This document shows, piece after piece, positions 6,255 through 9,158 of a stretch of 9,158 nucleotides of DNA. The notes beneath the pieces are model-generated. The model saw nothing but the letters and a program-made list of their open reading frames with translations. It searched no databases and was not told where the DNA came from. The position numbers and the translations under genes are program-made. The DNA comes from Candidatus Aminicenantota bacterium (lineage in GTDB: Bacteria > Acidobacteriota > Aminicenantia > Aminicenantales > Saccharicenantaceae): NCBI GenBank assembly GCA_026393955.1, contig JAPKZE010000403.1:1-9158 (forward strand), given 5' to 3'. Position 1 is the stretch's first letter; each line of letters begins with the position of its first letter.

Positions 6255-7286
6255 CTAGACCGTGTCGTCGCCGCCGGAGGAACCGCCGCTGTCGGTGTCG
6301 ACGGACCCGCCGCTGTCGCTGCTCGTATCGATCTCCGTGCCGGATCCCGCGTCGTAGTCGGTCCCCGATGACGCTTCGTCGTCCGCGGCCGTCTCGACGG
6401 CCCCGGCATCGTCGTCGTCGCCCGACCCGTGGTCGACGAGATGGTCCGAGCCGGGCTCGACGATCTGGTCCGCCCCGACGGTGTCCGTCGACGAGCCCCG
6501 ACCGGTCGTGTCGACGGTGTCGATCCGGCCGTCCAGGTCCAGGTCCGTCGCGACATCCTCGGAATAGCCGTCCTTGTTGATGTCGCCGTAGTACGTGCCC
6601 GTGCTCGTCTTCTCGATCCGGACGTCGTTATCGGCCAGCCCGTCCGCGTCCTCGTCAACCTTGGCCCAGAGGCTGGAGCCCTCGCCGCCGCTGCGGTCCT
6701 CGATCTCGACGATCCGGGGGACGACCTCGGGCGGCGCTTCGGCGCCTGCGGCCCCCCCCTCGAGCGCCGCCGCCTCGTTCTCGTCGACCTCGGTCACGCG
6801 CAGGTCCGCGGCCTCGGCGGGCGGCTCGTCCGCCACCGGCGGCGCGATGACTTCCGGAACCTCGTCGCCGGAGGTCCCGTACGTATCGACGATGTAGGGA
6901 TCCTCGAACGACGTGAACAGGGCCTCCTCCGGGGATTCGAGGTCGGCCAGGCCGAGCGAGCCGAGGATCTCGTCGAAGGCGTCGGGCTGTTCGTAGACGA
7001 CGTCGAGCGCCCCCGTCGCGGGATCGACCCGGCCGATCGACTCGACCGTCCCCTTCTCGTCGTACTGGATGAAGGTGTCGTTGATCCCGTCGCCGTCCGC
7101 GTCGACCGCCCGGACGACGCCGTCGACGGACCCGTCGCCGTCGGTGTCGACGAGATAGAGATCGGGGCGGCCGTCGCCGTCGGCGTCGATGGACCGCGAG
7201 CCGATCGCCGCCGCACCGCCCGCGGCCGGATCGATGTCGTTGAGCTTGGCCAGCGCCTGAAGATCGAGGATCCCGGGATAGGCCAT
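6255..7286 (-). CDS. Acidic protein with DxDxDG calcium-binding loops
   Basis: 343 residues, ATG 7286 with a perfect AAGGAGG ribosome site (7293-7299, minus strand) 6 bases upstream. Residues 34-70 carry three consecutive loops of the dockerin/thrombospondin type-3 kind: DADGDGRPD (34-42), DTDGDGSVD (47-55) and DADGDGIND (62-70). Two or three more lie at about 210-255 (DEDADGLAD, DINKDGYSED, DLDLDGRID). Such Asp-rich loops bind Ca2+. The middle is Glu/Ala/Pro-rich and the last 70 or so residues are low-complexity Asp/Ser/Gly/Thr. The whole chain is strongly acidic. Proteins with these loops are usually exported, yet no signal peptide or membrane helix is visible; the start could not be extended usefully because the upstream gene ends 19 bases away. 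It is co-transcribed behind the M48 protease, of which it could be a substrate, inhibitor or cofactor (inference). Confidence 0.78.
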   Translation of the reverse strand: MAYPGILDLQALAKLNDIDPAAGGAAAIGSRSIDADGDGRPDLYLVDTDGDGSVDGVVRAVDADGDGINDTFIQYDEKGTVESIGRVDPATGALDVVYEQPDAFDEILGSLGLADLESPEEALFTSFEDPYIVDTYGTSGDEVPEVIAPPVADEPPAEAADLRVTEVDENEAAALEGGAAGAEAPPEVVPRIVEIEDRSGGEGSSLWAKVDEDADGLADNDVRIEKTSTGTYYGDINKDGYSEDVATDLDLDGRIDTVDTTGRGSSTDTVGADQIVEPGSDHLVDHGSGDDDDAGAVETAADDEASSGTDYDAGSGTEIDTSSDSGGSVDTDSGGSSGGDDTV

Positions 7287-7305
7287 CGCTGCCCTCCTTG
7301 AGGTG

Positions 7306-8535
7306 TTACTTGTCTACGCCGTCGAACCTGAGGCGGAACGTCTTGCCGCAGGACTTGCACGGGATGTCTTGCCACGGCTCGTCAGGCTTGGCCACCAGCC
7401 GGAAGGCGAACGGGGTCCGGCACGCCGGACAGGCGCCTTGGAGGATCCGGACTTTCCGTGCCGGTGCGCCGGCCTTGTCCTCGGCGGCGTTCGTCGCCGC
7501 GGCCGTCTCCGCGCCGGATCGTACCTGAGCAGGCCGGACCGCTCCCGCGCTCGGAGATTTGAGCGGGAGCTTCTTCTGGGCCTTGAGCTTCTTGAAGTAG
7601 CCCTTCTCGTCGAAGAGGCCGTCGAGCGAGGCGCCGCTGCCGCTCTCGACCCTCTGCCGCAGGGCCTCGTACTGCGGCGACGCGGCGAAGTTCCGGAGCT
7701 CGACCAGCCGCGGGCCCAGATAGGGCGTCGACGAGGTCATCATCTGGCTGAGCTTGCTCATCCTCTGGTCCTGGGATTCGACCTGGCTCATCCAAGCGTC
7801 GATATCCATCTCGTCGAGCTCGCGTCGCGACCGGAGGTGGAGGAGGAAGATGGCCCGCTTGGCCTTGTCGAAGCTGCCGACGGCCAGGAGCGCGGCCCGG
7901 TCGGCGGTGAAATCGGCCACCCGCATCCAGTTCGTGATGAGCGATTCGACGCCGCCCTCGACGAGCTTGAGCGGGTTGGAGAGGATGCCCATCACGCCTT
8001 CGGACATGAGGTTCTGCCGCTGCTGGCCGACCAGGAACGTGCTGACCGTCGTCCAGAGCGCATGGTGGCTGACGAGGTGGCCCATCTCGTGGCCGAGGAC
8101 GAAGAGGAGCTCCTCGTCGTTGAGGAAGCGCGGCAGGGAGGACCCGACGTTGACGAAGGCGTCGTGCTCGGAGCCGTAGGTCGCCGACTGGTAGGGCCGG
8201 TCGAGCTCGATGTTGAACGGCGGGATCTCGCGGGCGCCGAGGCGCCGGGCGGCCAGCAGGCCGGCCTCGAGGACGCGGGGGTACTGCTTCTCCGTGGCCG
8301 TGATGGTGTTGAAAGTCGACTCGTACCAGGGCTTGCTGACCGTCTTGGACAGGCTCTCGGCGGATTTGCGCAGGAGGACCGAGTTCCGGAGGAGCTGGTT
8401 CATCTTCTGCATCGAGGGGTGCTCGAATTCCCGGGGATCCAGGGCCGAGCCGCCGGTCCGGCCCGCGGCGGAGCCGCACTGCCCGCAGAAGCGGGCGCCG
8501 GCCGGAAGGGAGCTGCCGCAACTGTTGCAGAACAT
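7306..8535 (-). CDS. M48-type zinc metalloprotease flanked by two zinc ribbons
   Basis: 409 residues. An N-terminal zinc ribbon (Cys3, 6, 17, 20) is followed by an M48 peptidase core. FVLGHEMGH supplies the HExxH zinc site (His149, Glu150, His153). The downstream motif reads VADFTADRA, where M48 enzymes normally have Glu as third ligand; here Asp208 occupies it. The segment before the active site (IPPFNIELDRPYQSATYGSEHDAFVNVGSSL) fits the family, in which the substrate strand precedes HExxH. After about residue 340 an Ala-rich linker leads to a C-terminal ribbon (Cys369, 372, 393, 396). There is no signal peptide and no membrane helix of the HtpX kind, so the enzyme is probably soluble and cytoplasmic. 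The start is fixed by the ribbon at the very N-terminus, although only a weak GGGAA precedes it. Protease identity is confident; substrates are unknown. It leads the operon with the calcium-loop gene. Confidence 0.88.
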   Translation of the reverse strand: MFCNSCGSSLPAGARFCGQCGSAAGRTGGSALDPREFEHPSMQKMNQLLRNSVLLRKSAESLSKTVSKPWYESTFNTITATEKQYPRVLEAGLLAARRLGAREIPPFNIELDRPYQSATYGSEHDAFVNVGSSLPRFLNDEELLFVLGHEMGHLVSHHALWTTVSTFLVGQQRQNLMSEGVMGILSNPLKLVEGGVESLITNWMRVADFTADRAALLAVGSFDKAKRAIFLLHLRSRRELDEMDIDAWMSQVESQDQRMSKLSQMMTSSTPYLGPRLVELRNFAASPQYEALRQRVESGSGASLDGLFDEKGYFKKLKAQKKLPLKSPSAGAVRPAQVRSGAETAAATNAAEDKAGAPARKVRILQGACPACRTPFAFRLVAKPDEPWQDIPCKSCGKTFRLRFDGVDK

Positions 8536-8556
8536 GGGTTCCCGTTTGACGGATGG

Positions 8557-8584
8557 ATTAGCATACGCCCGCCGGGAAAGTCAA
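8557..8584 (-). promoter_or_regulatory. Promoter of the M48 protease operon
   Basis: On the minus strand TTGACT (8579-8584) and GCTAAT (8557-8562) are 16 bases apart and match consensus at 5 of 6 and 4 of 6 positions. Transcription would begin about 15 bases before the ATG at 8535, giving a short leader and explaining the poor Shine-Dalgarno site. Confidence 0.45.
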
Positions 8585-8601
8585 GCCGCGTGGGACCGCG
8601 C

Positions 8602-8631
8602 TTGTCGCGGCCGCCGGAAGTGCAGTAGAAT
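8602..8631 (+). promoter_or_regulatory. Possible original promoter of the C69 gene, left of the inserted element
   Basis: TTGTCG (8602-8607) and TAGAAT (8626-8631) have an 18-base spacer (4 of 6 and 5 of 6 consensus matches). It points towards the C69 gene but is separated from it by the insertion at 8642-8860. If active, transcription would begin almost at the element boundary and the whole element would become a structured leader RNA of about 250 bases. Weak on its own; suggested by context. Confidence 0.3.
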
Positions 8632-8735
8632 CGGCCGTTATCATTGGGGTCGGACCACAGAAATAGCCTAATATTTCAACAACTTAGATGTGATTTTACC
8701 GGCTAAAACCGGCCTAAATGGCCCTTTTCGGCCCC

Positions 8736-8766
8736 CAAAACGCACACATGAACAATTGCGTTTTTG
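8736..8766. repeat. Internal hairpin of the element
   Basis: CAAAACGCA (8736-8744) pairs with TGCGTTTTTG (8757-8766), one bulged base, 12-base loop. It is the longest of the internal stems. The overlapping direct repeat GCCCCCAAAA occurs at 8731-8740 and 8766-8775, 35 bases apart. Confidence 0.5.
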
Positions 8767-8791
8767 CCCCCAAAAACACGCATTTCAAACT

Positions 8792-8823
8792 GGACGATTA
8801 AGCAAAAACATGACCTAACGTCC
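8792..8823. repeat. Second internal hairpin of the element
   Basis: GGACGATTA (8792-8800) pairs with TAACGTCC (8816-8823) apart from one bulged A, with a 15-base loop. With the stem at 8736-8766, the small CCGG and GGCC stems at 8699-8723 and the outer terminal stem, it gives the element a multi-hairpin fold. Confidence 0.4.
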
Positions 8824-8839
8824 TGATTTTTATTATAAT
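8810..8839 (+). promoter_or_regulatory. Promoter-like sequence inside the element facing the C69 gene
   Basis: A perfect TATAAT (8834-8839) lies 18 bases after ATGACC (8810-8815), a 4 of 6 match to the -35 box. Transcription would start near the right terminal repeat and enter the C69 gene 40-45 bases later. AT-rich DNA produces TATAAT by chance, so this needs a transcript start to be believed. Confidence 0.35.
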
Positions 8840-8854
8840 TGCTGTGGTCCGACC

Positions 8855-8876
8855 CCATTGCTAAGCCATTGCTAAG
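8855..8876 (+). repeat. 11-bp tandem duplication next to the C69 ribosome site
   Basis: CCATTGCTAAG occurs twice head to tail (8855-8865 and 8866-8876). The first copy overlaps the right end of the mobile element, and the second supplies the first bases of the AAGGAGA ribosome site (8874-8880). It may be a slippage duplication or a scar of insertion or excision. Confidence 0.8.
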
Positions 8877-8885
8877 GAGACCATC

Positions 8886-9158
8886 ATGATGCGACAGCGG
8901 ATCTCAGGAATTGCCGCGGCGGCCGTCTTTGTCCTCGCCGCGATCTCGCTCACGGGCCCGCTCGCGGCCCAAGGGGCCAAGCAGGAGGGCTGCACCGTCA
9001 TCGGCGCCGGCCGCCTGGCCACCGTCGACGGATCGGTCATCACCTCGCACTCCGACTGCTGCAGCGAGTGCCGCATCCAGGTCATCCCCGCCCGGACCTT
9101 TCCCAAGGGCTCGATGGCCCCGGTCCACTGGGGCATGGTCTACTTCGGCGCCGAGGAC
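8886..9158 (+). CDS. Secreted C69-family dipeptidase, N-terminal part
   Basis: 91 codons are present; the gene leaves the window at the right edge. ATG 8886 (followed by a second ATG) lies 5 bases after AAGGAGA (8874-8880). Residues 1-28 form a signal peptide (RQR n-region, Ala/Val/Leu core, cleavage after LAA). The mature start contains GCTVIGAGRLATVDGS (35-50), the nucleophile region of peptidase family C69, N-terminal-nucleophile hydrolases in which the Cys is exposed by removal of a propeptide; here that is Cys36, seven residues after the predicted signal cleavage. A Cys cluster, CCSEC, follows at 58-62, then PARTFPKGSMAPVHWG, typical of the exported members I remember. Expected role: periplasmic cleavage of dipeptides. 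It is divergent from the M48 operon, with a mobile element between them. Confidence 0.85.
   Translation, partial: MMRQRISGIAAAAVFVLAAISLTGPLAAQGAKQEGCTVIGAGRLATVDGSVITSHSDCCSECRIQVIPARTFPKGSMAPVHWGMVYFGAED

Larger units (their letters stand above)
8642..8860. mobile_element. MITE-like non-autonomous element with perfect terminal inverted repeats
   Basis: GGGTCGGACCACAG at 8647-8660 is repeated exactly, inverted, at 8842-8855, and both copies are flanked by the 5-base direct repeat CATTG (8642-8646, 8856-8860). Because the ends are partly symmetric, a 15-base repeat with a 3-base ATT duplication is equally possible. The interior is AT-richer than its surroundings (about 44% G+C over 209 bp by hand count), has no ORF, and contains several hairpins. 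These traits fit a miniature inverted-repeat element moved in trans. The GGGGTCxGACC terminus recalls, from memory, repeats found beside REP-associated tyrosine (Y1) transposase genes in metagenomic bacteria, but such elements do not normally leave duplications, so the transposase class is unresolved. No transposase is in the window. Confidence 0.7.

Noticed and set aside
6255..7286. Recurrent GTCGCCGTCGG-like DNA repeats, considered as a tandem repeat array
   Set aside because: They follow from the codons of the DxDxDG loops and have irregular spacing; no CRISPR-like repeat-spacer structure.
6429..7301. 290-codon plus-strand frame opposite the calcium-loop gene
   Set aside because: Mirror image of Asp-rich codons (GAC read as GTC, GAT as ATC), giving Val/Asp/Arg repeats; no ribosome site or domain.
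7303..8628. 441-codon open frame on the plus strand
   Set aside because: It is antisense to the M48 protease gene and composed of Arg/Val/Glu/Leu-rich filler caused by third-position GC bias; the minus strand has HExxH and Cys knuckles in the right places.

Overview
The window is GC-rich (roughly two thirds G+C by eye) and densely coded. Its genes have Shine-Dalgarno sites, TGA/TAA/TAG stops and sigma70-like promoters. Two paralogous DUF3943 proteins and a small beta-barrel protein point to a diderm bacterium with an outer membrane. Together with a DUF2961/GH172 protein and a secreted C69 dipeptidase, the mix resembles Acidobacteriota or Candidatus Aminicenantes. That placement is inference; there is no rRNA or core marker gene here.

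Layout, left to right. (1) 1-1120, minus strand: N-terminal part of a secreted or lipoprotein DUF2961 (GH172-like) protein, leaving the window at the left edge, with a good promoter at 1144-1172. (2) 1280-4688, plus strand: a tight three-gene outer-membrane operon, DUF3943 protein, 213-residue beta-barrel protein, second DUF3943 protein. Upstream are three TTGAC repeats at 11-bp spacing. (3) 4764-6220, plus strand: a consensus promoter (TTGACA, 18 bp, TATAAT) drives a zinc-ribbon operon. Its first reading frame is broken by an in-frame TGA exactly where the invariant glycine of the ribbon should be; a four-helix membrane protein and a double-zinc-ribbon protein with an unassigned C-terminal domain follow. 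(4) 8535-6255, minus strand, converging on region 3: an M48-type metalloprotease with zinc ribbons at both ends, then an acidic protein with DxDxDG calcium-binding loops and no visible signal peptide. (5) 8642-8860: an AT-richer insertion of about 209-219 bp with perfect terminal inverted repeats, possible target-site duplication and internal hairpins. It looks like a non-autonomous (MITE-like) element. (6) 8886-9158, plus strand: start of a secreted C69-family dipeptidase directly downstream of that element, whose right end carries a TATAAT box.

How the parts may work together: regions 1 and 2 are envelope functions (glycan processing and outer-membrane barrels). Regions 3 and 4 share zinc-ribbon N-termini on otherwise unrelated proteins and may form one cytoplasmic or membrane-associated proteolysis module; this is inferred only from architecture and proximity. 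The most unusual observations are the TGA in the first zinc ribbon, the structured mobile element in front of the dipeptidase gene, and the coupling of an M48 protease to a calcium-loop protein.
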